Counted from the first letter of the stretch, positions 24,201-36,108 are shown. The stretch: 64,000 nt of DNA from Todiramphus chloris collaris (GCA_025345505.1 JANVCC010000048.1:310001-374000), one strand, 5' to 3'. A program made the numbers and translations. The notes: a model not told the origin generated them from the letters alone.

Positions 24201-26418
24201 CAACAAGAGAGGCAAATGGGGAGTGTAAAAATGGACCATCACCTGAAAGATCAATGGGACATGAATTATTTGTGAGCCTAGCTATTTCTGTAAACACTGC
24301 TGCAGGTTGCATCAAAGGCAAAGCAAAAAAAGCCCTTGACAAACAGTATGAAATAATTTCCCTTAACCTACTTCAGTCGTTGGCTTCTCAGGTGTTTCTT
24401 ATAATGGGAATAAAAATATTTCTGTGTGCGTCATTTCAAAACTGATGATGAAGTTGATGATTTAAACTCATCATTCCTTACGCATTCAAGGTAACTCCAA
24501 AGTGTCACGGTATTTTCTGTGTGTGTGGCAACATGCAGGCAAAGTGTGGTGTATTAAAAAAGGTAAGTATGCCTTCCTTCATAATTTCTTTACTTCTTTT
24601 TGGTTAAAGATTCGCTGTTTCTGTATTATGGGATGCAGTTCATGGATGCAGCAACAGCTACGCAGTTTTGCGCACGACCTCCAGGGAGACGCTTTCAAGA
24701 TGCAAAGCAAAGAGTCAGCACTAGGCTGGCATTTATAAAATAACATTAATTTCATGGAGAACAATCAAAACGGGTGGAAAAACCACTGTACTGTGTGACA
24801 TGGCAGAAAGAAACATTCTCTGCCCTGCCTGTGGCCAGAATCGCAGCGTTAGAGGCGCTTCCAAAGATGAATGGAAAACTCGGATCATGCCGGCCCTGCG
24901 ACTCGCACTCTGTGGGGCACGGGATGGGTCTCCCAGCACCCAACTGTCTCTGCCTCTTACAAGCCCTTTTCTTTTTTCACTAAAACAACCTTAAAAAATG
25001 CTGCACACTTAAAATCTGAATGAAAGGCAAGGCAATGACCCTGGGAAATGCACCCAGGCCCATCATTTGATACAGCAAAGTTGTGTTCTCTCTTTCTCTA
25101 GAAGCGCTCAACACACTATTGCTAAGGACACGAGTTTTGCTATTTACCTACATCAGACACAATAAGATTATCTTAAGATAGGATTTTTCTTTTTTTTCAT
25201 CCCCCTGATCAATCAGCAGTAAGATGGAGTTTAGTTTATCTGTTCCCTGTAGCTGAAGTGGAAAGCACATCTGGTTTTAGCGAGACCATCGGCCTTTGTC
25301 AAAACTCGCTAAACCAACTCCGAATCCTTTCCTCTTCGGGATGCCTCAAGCCTCCCTGTGACCCGGGCACTGCTGGCATGCTGGGGGCAGAAGGGAAACT
25401 GCTGGCTGAGAGCACCTGTAGCCTGGTCCCGCCTGGTGGCAGCCTGCAGAAAACCCATCGTCTGACTCGCCATCCAGGGTTCAAGGAAAACAGTACTTTC
25501 ATGAATGTCCGACGGAGTCCAAACTTTGATTAGCTTAAAAAAGCTACACGGCTAGTTCCTTGTGCTATGGACTGGGGGTTCCAGCTGCAGATGGACCTGG
25601 ACACCCAGTCTGTGTCCTGAACCTGTCTGCGGTTCTCCTGTGAACAGTTCTGGCTGTTGCCACCTAGCAAAACGGTTTCAGTCTAAATTTCATAGATCAC
25701 CATCACTCTCAATTATTTAGGGCATATTCTGTAAGCATACAACTTATCTCCACTAATATGATTTACTATATCTGAATCAGATTCATTTCACTGAGAAATC
25801 TTCAAAGTCACTGCACAGTTCAGCCCTTTCACACAGCTCAGTACACATGCCATCATTTAAGGTTAGATGATGAAGATGTTTTCCCTGTAGCTTCTTCTGA
25901 AGTTGCACAGGAAGGGAACAGTTGGAGCCAAGCTTCTTCCCTTACCCCTCGAGAGCCACCCCCAGCACACAGCGCAGCCCAGCGCCTGGCTTCCACGTAG
26001 CCCGTGTCTGTGCTGAAGTTTATACTGATACACTCGTACCTGCACCGTATGTGACAGAAGGGCAGTGCTGCCCTTCCACCAGAAACGCCACTCGCACACG
26101 AGGACATTCTTGCTTTGGGGAAATGCGACTTCTCGTGATGTGTGCACACCTTTAAGTGCACAGGATCGCCCAAGTATCATTTTCAATGTCAGTGGAAGCA
26201 AGTACACGAGGAGTAGACTGTAACGAACACTGCAGTGCAGAGCTAAAGAACTCGGTCTGCCAAACTAGTGTTACTATGGAAACACAACTCATGTGCTGTG
26301 ACCACAGCTCTGACTGCCTTACTTAAGACCATCTGGTTAAAACAAATATTTCTGTGGCACGGTATTTGTTCTTAATTGTGTACGGGTAACTTTTTTTAAC
26401 ATATGCCAATATATTACA

Positions 26419-26435
26419 TTTTTTTTTTTTTTTTT
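26419..26435. repeat. Poly-T tract
   Basis: A run of about 17 T is followed by GTG and another T-rich stretch. Confidence 0.9.
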
Positions 26436-26791
26436 GTGTTTTTTTATATTACTGCGCTGTGTTCAAGTTTTTGCTACGCTGTATGTGTACTCAGTTATAT
26501 TTAACACGCTGACGAATAAATCCCTACGTCTCCGAGTGACTGAAGGCTGGGCGAAGGCAAGCGCTCTGCCGGCTCCCGCTGCCTTGCACCACGCTTTCCA
26601 TGAGGTATCTTCCCGTGCTTCTGGGTCGCGGTACCAGGGCAGAAACGCTTCACACCATTTATTCTCCACTGGCAACACAGCCACGTTGAAAAGCGAAGCC
26701 TCGCGGCGAGCGGCACAGGTCCCAGCCGCCCGGCCCCAGGCTCGGGGTGGCACCGCGGGTGAGAAGCACCTTCCACCTGGAAGCTCCTCCG

Positions 26792-26837
26792 GCAGCCTCT
26801 TCCTCCCGCAGCCTCTTCCTCCCGCAGCCTCTTCCTA
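26792..26837. repeat. 16-bp tandem repeat, three copies
   Basis: The unit GCAGCCTCTTCCTCCC occurs at 26792-26807 and 26808-26823, with a third copy truncated after 14 bases. The first two are identical. Confidence 0.9.
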
Positions 26838-27069
26838 GAAAGACGCAGAGCGCTTCCAAGGTGTGCTCTTGCTTCAAAGCATTTTTCAGACTAACAACTC
26901 ATTCCCTGTCTCTAGCCTGGAGCCGTTTAATATTCTAAACTGAGATGTGTCACTACAGATGCTATTCTGATAAGAAATAAAATGCTTTTCAGCTAAATGC
27001 AGCTTGGCCAGATCTTCAGCAATACCAGCACAGTGAGGTGAGGACCACCTTTCCCATCCGTTTCTAAAA

Positions 27070-27962
27070 CTGGAAAACTATTTTATTCCAGGGAAACAAA
27101 GAGCTGGACTAGTAAAGAAGTAGATCCATTTCTTATTTCAGTGCTTCAGCTGAATGGGGATGGGGAATGGGGGTTGTGGCCAGTTGATCACATGTTGTCT
27201 CTGTTGCTCCTTCCTTCTCAGGAGGACTCCCTCCCCCCTTCCCCTGCTCCAGCGTGGCATCCATCCCATGGGGCACAGTCCTTCCCAGACCTCTCCACTC
27301 CTTCCCACAGGCTGCAGTCCTCCATGAGCTGTTGCAGCATGGGTTCCTTCCAGAGCGTAGTCCTTTGGGTACAGACTGCTCCATTGCAGGACCCCCATGG
27401 GGTCACAAGTCCTGCCAGCAAACCTGCTCCAGCATGGGCTCCTCTCTCTCTGTGGGTCCACAGGTCCTGACAAGAGCCTGCTCCAGCGCAGGCTTCTCAC
27501 AGGGCCACAGCCTGCTTTGGACATATAGCTGCTCTGGTGTAAGGTCCCCTGCAGACTGCAGGTGGGTATCTGCTCCGCTGTAGACCCCCGTGGCTGCAAG
27601 GGCACAACCTGCTTCACCATGGTCTTCACCACGGGCTCCAGGGGAATCTCTCTGGTGAGATGCCTGGGGCATGTCCCCCCTCTCCTTCTTCACTGCCCTT
27701 CGTGTCTGCAGAGTTGTTTCTCTCACATATTCTCACTCCTCTCTGCCGGCTGACACTGTGCAGATATTTGCCCCCTTCCAAAATTCGTTACCCAGAGGCA
27801 CTACCACTGTTGGTGATGGGCTCAGCCTTGGACCACAGTGGGTCCGGCCTGGAGCTGGCTGGAGCTGGCTCTGTCAGACATGGGGGAGCTTCCGGTAGCT
27901 TCTCAGAAGCCAACCGACAAGCCCTCTGCCACCAAAACCTTCCCATGCAAAACCAGTATTTT
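27070..27962. repeat. Long dispersed avian repeat, probably ERV-derived
   Basis: From about 27125 to 27962 the sequence resembles a dispersed repeat that I recall from many bird genomes. Landmarks include TGCTCCAGCATGGGCTCCTC (27428-27447), CACCATGGTCTTCACCACGG (27614-27633), CTCACATATTCTCACTCCTC (27722-27741) and a 3' part around TCTGTCAGACATGGGGGAGC (27870-27889). The words TGCTCC or GCTCCAGC recur at irregular 40-80 bp spacing, giving degenerate internal repeats. I believe this belongs to an avian endogenous-retrovirus group, but I cannot name it or fix its strand. Several open frames cross the element on both strands; these are by-products of its GC-rich repeats. The left boundary is uncertain. 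Confidence 0.55.
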
Positions 27963-28344
27963 TTTTCACGTATGTTGCCCTTTCTAACTCAGACCTGTTA
28001 AAATAGTTAAGTGTCCACAGAGAAAATGAAGTCCCCCACAATGTGAGTTCATCTGGTTTTTGCAAGCTCCACAGAGGCTTCCAGGCTGTATTTGTGAACT
28101 GTATTATTAGTTGGAGGACATATGACTTGAGAAAAATGGAACACAGTTGGCTTTCCAGTGCTGAAAGGAACTAATCGTTGTCCATTACAGCAGCTACGTA
28201 TTAACAGCAGAATGATTTTCTGCCCGCCACAGTCCCTGGCCATAGAGATAGATTCATTCTTTTGGGCTCAGCTTAAGCATCCCCTAAAACTACGACTCGG
28301 AGAAGCAAATTCATTGTGGCATGGATTATTCATGCAGCTGGAGG

Positions 28345-28353
28345 TATAAAAAG
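28345..28353 (+). promoter_or_regulatory. TATA-box-like word TATAAAAAG
   Basis: This is a consensus-quality TATA word in a GC-containing context, about 230 bp upstream of the ATG at 28582. Such words occur by chance, and no initiator or upstream element supports it. Confidence 0.15.
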
Positions 28354-28581
28354 CACACGGGTTAATGCTGTCCAAGTGACCTGCAGCCCTCCTTGGGCAG
28401 CCCTGCTGCACAAGGGCCGGGAGAGCTGCAGTCAGGACGGGGAGGGGGCTCAGCCCAGGGAAGGCAGCGGGCCCCCCGCCTCCGTTCCGGCAGCTGGAGC
28501 TGCTGCTGCATCCATCAGCACAGCTGGACAGCACTTCTGGCAGGAGCGGCGGTAAGCGCACAGCAGCTTTAGGGACTGGGG

Positions 28582-28968
28582 ATGGTACTTGAAAGGAAAC
28601 CCAGAGATGAATTATTCTACGACTACATTCGCTTGCACGTCTACCCACACATTCTAGCTGGACACGCCATCAGGGGACGTGGGAACTTGCAAGGTCTCCA
28701 ATGGCATGACATAGCGTACACTGCTCTTGAAAACTGCAGCAGAAAGTTAACAATTCAGCTAAAGCCCCACCAGTTTATGAAATACCTACCAAAGGAAAAT
28801 ACTAACGTTCTAAATTATGTGCTTCTGAATGCCACCACTAGAGACAGAAGAAGAAAAGCAGCTCTCCGCAGAGCACTCCTCCAGATCCCCCCGGGCAATG
28901 CTTTTTGGAACAACCTTCACTCAGTCCTGCCACTATTCCACTTTTTTTTTTTTTTCTTTTTTTCCTGA
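28582..28968 (+). other. Unrecognised 128-codon ORF
   Basis: The frame starts at a true ATG with G at -3 and G at +4 (good Kozak context) and ends at TGA 28966-28968. The predicted product is basic, with an internal cluster TRDRRRKAALRRALLQ, and ends in a phenylalanine run encoded by a poly-T tract, which argues against a natural C-terminus. There is no signal peptide, membrane segment or domain that I know. Its length is not exceptional for chance. It could also be part of an exon whose splice sites I missed. Confidence 0.1.
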
Positions 28969-29009
28969 GAAGATGACTGGGAGAAGACTTTTTTTTCTTT
29001 AAAGATCAC

Positions 29010-29280
29010 AAATATTAAGGAAGTGTAATCTTCCTAGTCCATAATTACAAGAGAGTATCAGATTGCCAACCACGTATCCGTCAGGCATTTTTCATCACGA
29101 AGAAATCAGTAATTGCAGGAGGAGATGATTGAAGGAAATCAGCCAATGTCTCTTACAAAAAAAGAAATAAATCTATGTTGCCATTTATCAGATGAATATG
29201 GGAAAGTGAGCATCAAATTCTGGCTAAAGGCTGCATGAAAACATCCCAGGAGCTAAATGCAATATAATTAAGAGGTGATT
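29010..29280. promoter_or_regulatory. Candidate conserved non-coding element
   Basis: The block contains CATAATTACAAG, CAGTAATTGCAGG, GATGATTGAAGGAAATCAGC and GCAATATAATTAAGAGG over about 250 bp. This is a long low-CpG run of homeodomain- and PBX/MEIS-like words with no coding sense. It is one of the more enhancer-like blocks in the window, by texture only. Confidence 0.28.
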
Positions 29281-32200
29281 ACAGAAGAGCTTTACCCTCC
29301 AGCACGGCATGCTAAGCACCACACCTCCTCCCCGTGCCACACGCAGATCATCCTCCTTCTGCCAGCAGCTCCTTGTTTGCCTGCTAGGAATGTTTTCTCG
29401 CCGGGGACGCTTCCAAGGGGACCTGCTAGCGAGGCTGGAGCCATCAGCCTCCCCTCTGCAGCCCTGAGCTGCACAAACACACAACTGTGCCGGGAGCTGG
29501 CTCTGAGCCTCAGGCCACCAAGTGCCACCCCTGGAGCTGCCCTCACCTTCACTCTGTTCCTCTTGGGTGAGCTTCGAAGAAGGTACTGAAGCAAATCTGC
29601 TCCTCCACCACTGACAATTAACGATGGAGTTGCTGCTGTCTGATGGCTTCGTAAAGAGACAGGAAAGGAGCTACTCCAACTGCAAGACTAAAAGCTGAAT
29701 TATGCTTGGCTGACGGAAGGAAAAAAGTAAAAGAAGTTCTGGGATACAGATCTGTTTTCAGCAGGTATCTGAGAGAGCTTTATGTCACAGGATGGGGAAA
29801 ATGCCCATCGGTTCCCATCACCTTTGTGAGGCCACACAAATACGCAGAATACTTCACAAAAGAAATCCTGCTATACTTAACTATGTTTCCATTAACCACC
29901 GACATCGTTTATGGCGACTTAGTTACATGTCACCGCTTAGTATGAGTTTCACAAGGTTAAACTACAATCAGCATCTTATCCACTACTTGCCCAGTCCCAG
30001 TTCCTAGCAGAAAGATCCTCACATGCTCTGTCTAAAGAAAGGAAGTGAGGAGTAGTTGGTGTTTGGGCTCTGAAGTCATCTCGGAGAGCTACTTTTGGAT
30101 AGGTGTCCAACATCTACATGCAGAGGAAGAAAGGCAGCGAGAACAAGAACAAACACAGGAGGTCTGCCCACCCAGGGCAGAGCTACAACACAGTAAATAG
30201 CTGCCTTCAAACTAAATTTTTAGTTTCAAATTTCTTCAACTTAGAATATCCTACAAATTCCTCAAGTCCATTATATCTTCTTTTAGCATATCAGAACATG
30301 CACGTGACCGTGTTTATGGTCTGTCTTGGCATGCATCCCAGTACTGCGTGTGATGACAAAATCAGATCAGCTCTGATTCCTCCTTTGGACACTCTGCTTT
30401 GATGTGACGAGCATCTTTATGAGCGGGGAGCTTCTGCTTCGCTGGAGACAAAGGACAACCCTTCCAGACTTCATCCATCGGCTCTACCACCTCCAACAGT
30501 TGGACCTTCCACCTCCCTTTCCCTTGATCTGGCTCTAAATCTCATTCCAAATTCCTTGTATTTAAGGGAAAACATTTTTCAGAAAGCATCCTGACTGCAG
30601 CTTCTCTTTGGAGTGCACACCTCACAGGCCACGGAGGTGTGAGCACACGCTCACAGGGGTGAGAACGCAGCCTGAGTTTTGCATCACTGCCCTCTCTTCT
30701 CCTCTTCTCTCAACTGCTGCTTCTCATTACCTAAACGAGTCCAGACAGCAAGTCTTGTCATGTCTGGGAGACTAACTTGTATCTGTCCTGCTTTCCACGT
30801 TCATACACCTTTCTTCCTCCTCGCATACTCCTGCTGTTCACGCCACTGCCAACAGCCTGATTAACTCCGTTTCTGGCCACAGGGCTTTTTGTGAGGGATA
30901 AGGACAAACAACACAGTGAAAGTAAAGAAGTATCTGCACTAAAAAAGTACTTTATAAGATTAACATTATTGGATTTGTACTTGAAGGCTTTCAGACGCTT
31001 CCATATTACAGTTGCTTCCTTAGCAAGAGAAAAAGCACATGGTTTCACCCAGCAGCCAGAACCTGCGTCTCCACCTGGCCTCAAGCTCAGCTCGTTCCTC
31101 TCCGCTGTACAGGAGCAGTGCTACCTGCACAGAATAATCCTTCAGCTGCACTGGGACACACACGCAGCATTAAGGGGTTTTAACAGGATTACTGTGGTGT
31201 TCCCGGGGTTTAGCGAGAACAGAGTCATGCTCCAGTAGCTGAGGAATCAAGCTTACTTGCAGGTAAATAGAAAAAAAAAAAATTCATAAGTAGCATTTCT
31301 ATAAAGAATAAAACTTCTTAATAAACAAAAGACATGGGGTTTAGAAATTACATACACATACACCTTCCTTTCACGTTTCAGGTATATGCAAACATCTGCA
31401 GATTTCTACCCTTGAGAACCAGTCACATCTCACAAACCAGTATACAGAAATTTTCCTTATTTTAGTAACAAAGGGGAATGCAGAATTTATAGCAATTTCT
31501 AATATCATATAGTAAGTACAGCAAGTGCCTGTTTAAGCAGAAAACTCTGGATGGCCTAACTCAGAAGCCTGCACTTGGCCCACCCGTTATTTAGCAACGT
31601 GCCTTTGGCACGCACAGTTGATTCTTGTTAAGAATACTTTCTTTAAAATAGAAAAGGATTAACAAAAAGTTAAATCTTCAGTGCTTGACACATGAAGATC
31701 ACCAAGGAAACTGTAATTATTTGACTCAAAGAGAACTGTGCTTATATTTAACGACGAAGCAGTCACAGGATTCTTCGGGAGCTTTGTTTTGTTGGTGTTG
31801 AAAGGCAGCACGTCCGAACCCATCTCTCCGCCTCCTGAAATGTATTTGTTAAATATTTAACATACTTGTGCTCCTCACTCCACATAAAGAAGCCCCAAAC
31901 ATGTAGGTACTAATGAAAACTATTTACGACACTCTTCCCATTCCTCCTCCCTAAATCACGTGTTTGGGGCAGCACTCGCGCACTCCTGCTGGGAAACTCC
32001 ACAGCCTGCTCTGTATTTCTCTGCATTACACTGCACTCAGATATGGTGTCTTTAAAAACACTCCTTTTTTTTCTTTTTACCCCAAATTCTCATTATTTCC
32101 CTTGCTTTCAAATAAAACACTTTCCAAATGGATTGCGAGTCTAAAAGCCCCTTGTGCCTACGCAACTTTAATTTTCCTGTAAATTCTTTGCCACTAGGTT

Positions 32201-33649
32201 GACAATCTGAAAGTATTTTTAAAGGAAGTTTCACTGTTTCAACATCCAACTCTCAAATCTTACACACTGCACTTCATATAAGAAGGAAAGGAAAAAATAT
32301 CAGGCGTCTCTCTTTGAACCTTTCAGTCAAATCCCAAAGCGACACACCCAGGGAGTTACTTTCCTGAAGCATGGAACACAATTTGGGTAATTACAGGCAT
32401 GTCCAAGTGTCCAGGGGTATCTATTTCTGACTGTTAACATTCCAGAGAGCTTTTGCTCTATTGTGAACTTGACCTCTGACACATAGTTACCGAGCCACTG
32501 TTGTGAGCAAGAACTATTTCATATCAGAAACTGCAACAGCATTTCCACTTTTGCTGGAATTGACCAAAATGGGTCTAGCGAGCCCGATCTGCAGTCCATT
32601 AGGATTCAACCCAAGTTTCCATGTTACCCTAAATGAGGTTCTGAGCAGGCTGGTAACTGGGACTGCAGATACCTGCCCTCCGCCATCCCCATGGCTCGAA
32701 TACCTAAATGGCAAACAGCTGCAAGCCTTTCCCCCCTGCACTGACACAATAATCTGTATTTAAAAGCACACACCCTGCTCATAACAGGAGCAGTGCAACT
32801 TGATGGCAGAAGGAATGGAAAGAAGAATGGAAAGCAAGTGGAGAAGGGGAGTCAAGGTAACCAGAAGGAATAAATAATAAGCAGATAAAGGTAATCATGG
32901 GCAATACTTTTTAAAGAGACTGAAAGAAAACACTCGTGTTACTTGTTTTTTCCTAAATTCTCCGCGGCCAGAGTTCCTTGCTCAGTACTCGTAATTCGCA
33001 TACGCTGTGTAAAACACTCAGATGCTCCTCCTCCTGGAATACAGCACTACATGTGTCCATGTGGGTGCTGGTCCCAGAGCTCCTTCCCCTGGCGCTGAGC
33101 AATCACACCTACTTTTAGACACAATCCTGCCCACTCCTTTTGGCCAAGGAGGTCAGGGACGAGCCTCGGCCCCGGGAAGAGCTGGTAAAGGGAAGGAGCG
33201 GTGGCAACGGGAGCCCTGTCCCTGCAGCCAACAGGGTGGCCACACGAAGAGGTCATTATTAGTGATGAATCGGACCTACTGATCAGCAACTGCCCAATAA
33301 TCTGCCTTTGCCAGATGACACGTAAATGAGTATTCACCCAAGAAGAGAGAGACAAACTGGGATGAGTGTGTCCGTGTGCCTGAGCTGCAGGGCTGCAGCC
33401 TCTGACTTGGGGTTGGGCCTGACTCTCAACCAGACAGCACGGTGACCGTGGTGTACAGGCAGTGTTGACAGCACCCATCATCAACCATGTCACAAGATCA
33501 CAAAAGGAATTCTTCCTCTAGAATTACCTTTCTCATGAACTTGAACTGAGGCTTTTTCTTACAGTTTGGAGGAGGTTTTGGGGGTGGGAGAAGGGCAGAG
33601 GATTAAGAGTCCCTTACTTAAAGTAACACATCTTTTTTCTAAGTAAGTC

Positions 33650-34225
33650 ACACAGCCAAACTGGTGAGACGGAGACCAGAAAGGTGGGCATGGTGGGCAT
33701 GGTGGGCAGGAAACTGTCTCCTTGACTCAAAGGCTGTTGACCAGTGGCACCGAGTTCAACCAGTGCCCAGGTTCTAGCGGTACCTCTGTGGGGCTGAGTC
33801 AGCACCGACACTGTCGAGTGCCTTCCCCAGTGCCCCGAAGAGCGGGACGCTGCACCCGCAGCAAGAGCGTGGACCGTACCCAGCTGCTGGCCAGCACGCT
33901 GCAGGGACCCCAAGAGGCTACAGGAGCGGTCTGACAGAAGCCTCCCCAAGTTCAGAAATGACAAATGTGAAGTTCTGCATCTCACAGAGGATAACCCCGT
34001 GCAAATATACGGAGTGGGAGCCGACTGGCAAGGAAACAGCTTTGCCAACCAAGACCAGAGGGTTCTGGTGAGCCAAAGTGGGAGATAAGAGTCAGTTCTA
34101 TGGCAAAGAAGAATGACTGCTCATGGTAGCAAGTGCATTCAGTACCTTGTGGGAGTTATTATTTCCCTCGATGTGGCATTTCTGACAGCACCTCTAGCAG
34201 ACTGTGGCCAGCCTCGAACACGACT
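33650..34225 (+). mobile_element. CR1 LINE internal fragment, degraded
   Basis: The plus strand follows CR1 ORF2 in order. The block GTTGACCAGTGGCACC (33738-33753) matches the conserved region after the reverse transcriptase active site. GACAAATGTGAAGTTCTGCA (33960-33979), with CCCCGTGCAAATATACGG following, matches the next block. CTATGGCAAAGAAG (34099-34112) and TTATTTCCCTCGATGTGGCA (34160-34179) continue the same order. Many substitutions and deletions, including loss of part of the region around 33800-33900, show that it is old. The 3' terminal repeat is absent, so it is truncated at both ends. Boundaries are approximate. Confidence 0.68.
33683..33709. repeat. 9-bp tandem repeat GGTGGGCAT x3
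   Basis: Three consecutive copies of GGTGGGCA(T/G) lie at or just inside the left edge of the old CR1 fragment. Confidence 0.85.
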
Positions 34226-35751
34226 GTTAGCAGAGTGCAACAGAAGCCTTGACTGAGCCTGCGGTTCTGATCTGATCGCTGCCCTTCATCAGTGAACTAC
34301 ACAGTCCAGCCTACAGACCCGCAGCAGGAAAGGCAGCAGCTCTATGGAACATCAGAGAACAGTGAGTTTGGTACTCGCTGCTCAAGATACAATTAAAGAC
34401 AATCTTTGACGGAAGTGAGGGATTTTTGTTTTGGTTTCTGCAACACTGCTATTTACTTCTTCAGTCTGTTGGTATGGAAAGGTATTCTATGCAAACGCTT
34501 GCGCAAAGCTAAAGTCGAGCTAATGGCTACAGCTTCCTCACTCACGGACCAGAAGGTGTTACAGCACAATCATCTGACCAAGAAAGAGAACTAACATGTT
34601 ATTTATGCAATTGACCACATAGCCAGTCTCTGAGCCATAAAAATTAACCATTTTATGGACTAGGTGTCATGATTTTTTCCTAAATTATTCCCAGGATTTA
34701 AACTGTGTATGAAAACATGTGAAAAAAAAAAAATTACAAGTGGCAGGCAGGCAGGGAAAACAACAGAAATACTTTGCTTCTCTACTATTTCTGAACACTA
34801 AAATGGTTGAATTCTATCAATTAGATGTTCACAGGAAATCCTCCCTGCAAATTGATTCCTAACACTGTTGTCAATTCTTCCAGCAGCAAACGGGTCGCTC
34901 ACGTGACACACGGCTCTGTGTATCTTGGCCACCCCATCAGGATCAGCAGCACTGGCGGGATAGCCAAAGCTGAAGGAGCATTTACACATTTTTTATTGAG
35001 AAAATTAATTTTTAAAATATCCCCAACATTGTTAATAAGAAAGCAATTAGTTTTTTTTATGTGCTGCAATACCACTACTGTCAGCATTAAAAAATAATCT
35101 TGGCTTCAACGTCCACATGAGGAGATTGATACGTAACGCGCTCGAGTTCCCCCTCCTTTGCTGCTCGACTTCCAGAGCATGCTGAAGGTCTATTTCCAGA
35201 ATCTTCTCCCCACCTTGAGGATTACTGGTTTACTTAAAAAGAGAGAGAGAGAGGTGAGATACTCCCAAAACCACTGGAGCAGAGGGACGTACACTAAAGC
35301 CAATCCCCCTGCCCCTGCGGGCACTGGCCACTTGGCACAAGGACTGCGTGCCAAGCAAGTCCAGGAAGCTTGCCCCCGTCACAGCTGCATACAGCAGCAG
35401 CCTCCATCAAGGGGATCCTCCATCACCTGGCTAGGGCTCACCTATATACTCAGTCCAACCGCCGATGGACAGCCACCGCTCGATGGCACTGCCCACCAGG
35501 ACACACCACTAGACAAGGGGAAACGATTCATTTGCTGTGGCCGAGACCTCAGTCAATACTCTATTACAGTCACTGCTGTGTAGACAAACAAATGGTCTTC
35601 AGTAATGACAAAAAAGCAAAACCATCTTCCCTAAAACCCACAAACAACATACTCTACAACTGCTTTTTCTGCTGTAGCTTAAAAATGGGATTAAAACTGT
35701 TTCCGTGTACAAGTGAATGCGCGGACATTAGTACAGCGTTTCTTGTATCAA
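34226..35751. other. Non-coding DNA, no gene recognised
   Basis: AT-rich unique sequence with a (GA)6 tract at 35241-35253. No recognisable coding or RNA feature was seen. Confidence 0.6.
35241..35253. repeat. (GA)n microsatellite
   Basis: A short GA dinucleotide run follows an A-rich segment. Confidence 0.85.
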
Positions 35752-35757
35752 AGTGAT
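35752..35757. repeat. Left target-site duplication of LTR copy B
   Basis: The hexamer AGTGAT is repeated exactly at 36109-36114 on the far side of the LTR. Confidence 0.85.
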
Positions 35758-35830
35758 TGTCGCTGTTTACACCAGGAGCAGAGAGATGCAGCAACATAGA
35801 AATTCAGCAAGAGCAAGCAAAAGAAGCAAC

Positions 35831-35836
35831 TTTATT
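35831..35836 (-). promoter_or_regulatory. LTR polyadenylation signal (copy B)
   Basis: TTTATT on the plus strand reads AATAAA on the LTR strand, at the same relative position as in copy A. Confidence 0.75.
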
Positions 35837-35876
35837 AATTTACAACCCCATTTTCTATCCCCTAGCCCCACAGGGC

Positions 35877-35898
35877 GATGGGTCAGTGATCACCCATC
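35877..35898 (-). other. Palindrome inside LTR copy B
   Basis: GATGGGT and ACCCATC form a 7-bp inverted repeat separated by 8 bases. The same arms are intact in copy C (57888-57909) and mutated at one base in copy A (7748-7769). Confidence 0.65.
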
Positions 35899-36108
35899 TC
35901 CTAGGGTGAGTGGCTAAAGTCCTACAACACCTATTTCAAAATATTTTCCCAATGTACCATAAACAGAACTCAGCAAATACCAGGTGTTGGTCTAGTTTAC
36001 AAAACTATCCTACTGTTTCTCATAACACGTGTGAGAAAGGCAGGATTCTCACCAAATATTGTGAGAACCTAGGAAAATCCCTCTGCTAGCAGCTTTTCAG
36101 CACCCACA

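Larger units (their letters stand above)
21254..27069. other. Non-coding DNA, no gene recognised
   Basis: No domain-bearing frame, structured RNA, CR1 or LTR was recognised. The interval contains a GC- and CpG-rich patch at about 26530-26840, a poly-T run at 26419-26435 and a 16-bp tandem repeat at 26792-26837. A small inverted repeat around TTTAAA lies near 24455. Confidence 0.55.
27963..33649. other. Non-coding DNA, one unrecognised ORF
   Basis: The interval contains the TATA-like site and 128-codon ORF at 28345-28968 and a regulatory-looking block at 29010-29280. Otherwise it is mixed unique sequence. I saw no recognisable domain, tRNA or repeat family. Confidence 0.5.
35758..36108 (-). 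mobile_element. Solo LTR of an avian endogenous retrovirus, copy B
   Basis: This 351-bp element is read on the minus strand from TGTGGGTGCTG to CAGCGACA, exactly the same length as copy A. It is flanked by perfect AGTGAT duplications. The minus-strand AATAAA signal lies at 35831-35836. A palindrome GATGGGT...ACCCATC at 35877-35898 is intact here. No provirus internal sequence is adjacent, so it is a solo LTR. The perfect target duplication shows that it arose within its own provirus and not by exchange with another copy. It differs from copy A at roughly two dozen sites. Confidence 0.88.

Noticed and set aside
24440-24475. TGATGA...TCATCA region as a C/D-box snoRNA or hairpin RNA
   Set aside because: The stem is only about six base pairs and no properly spaced D box (CTGA) or guide region was seen.
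24800-24994. CPAC-containing short frame as a zinc-ribbon protein
   Set aside because: Only one CxxC pair is present, the remainder has no zinc-binding partner, and several overlapping frames are equally open.
27141-27753. Overlapping open frames of 109-164 codons as genes
   Set aside because: They lie within the dispersed repeat and are open in several frames because of its GC-rich internal repeats.
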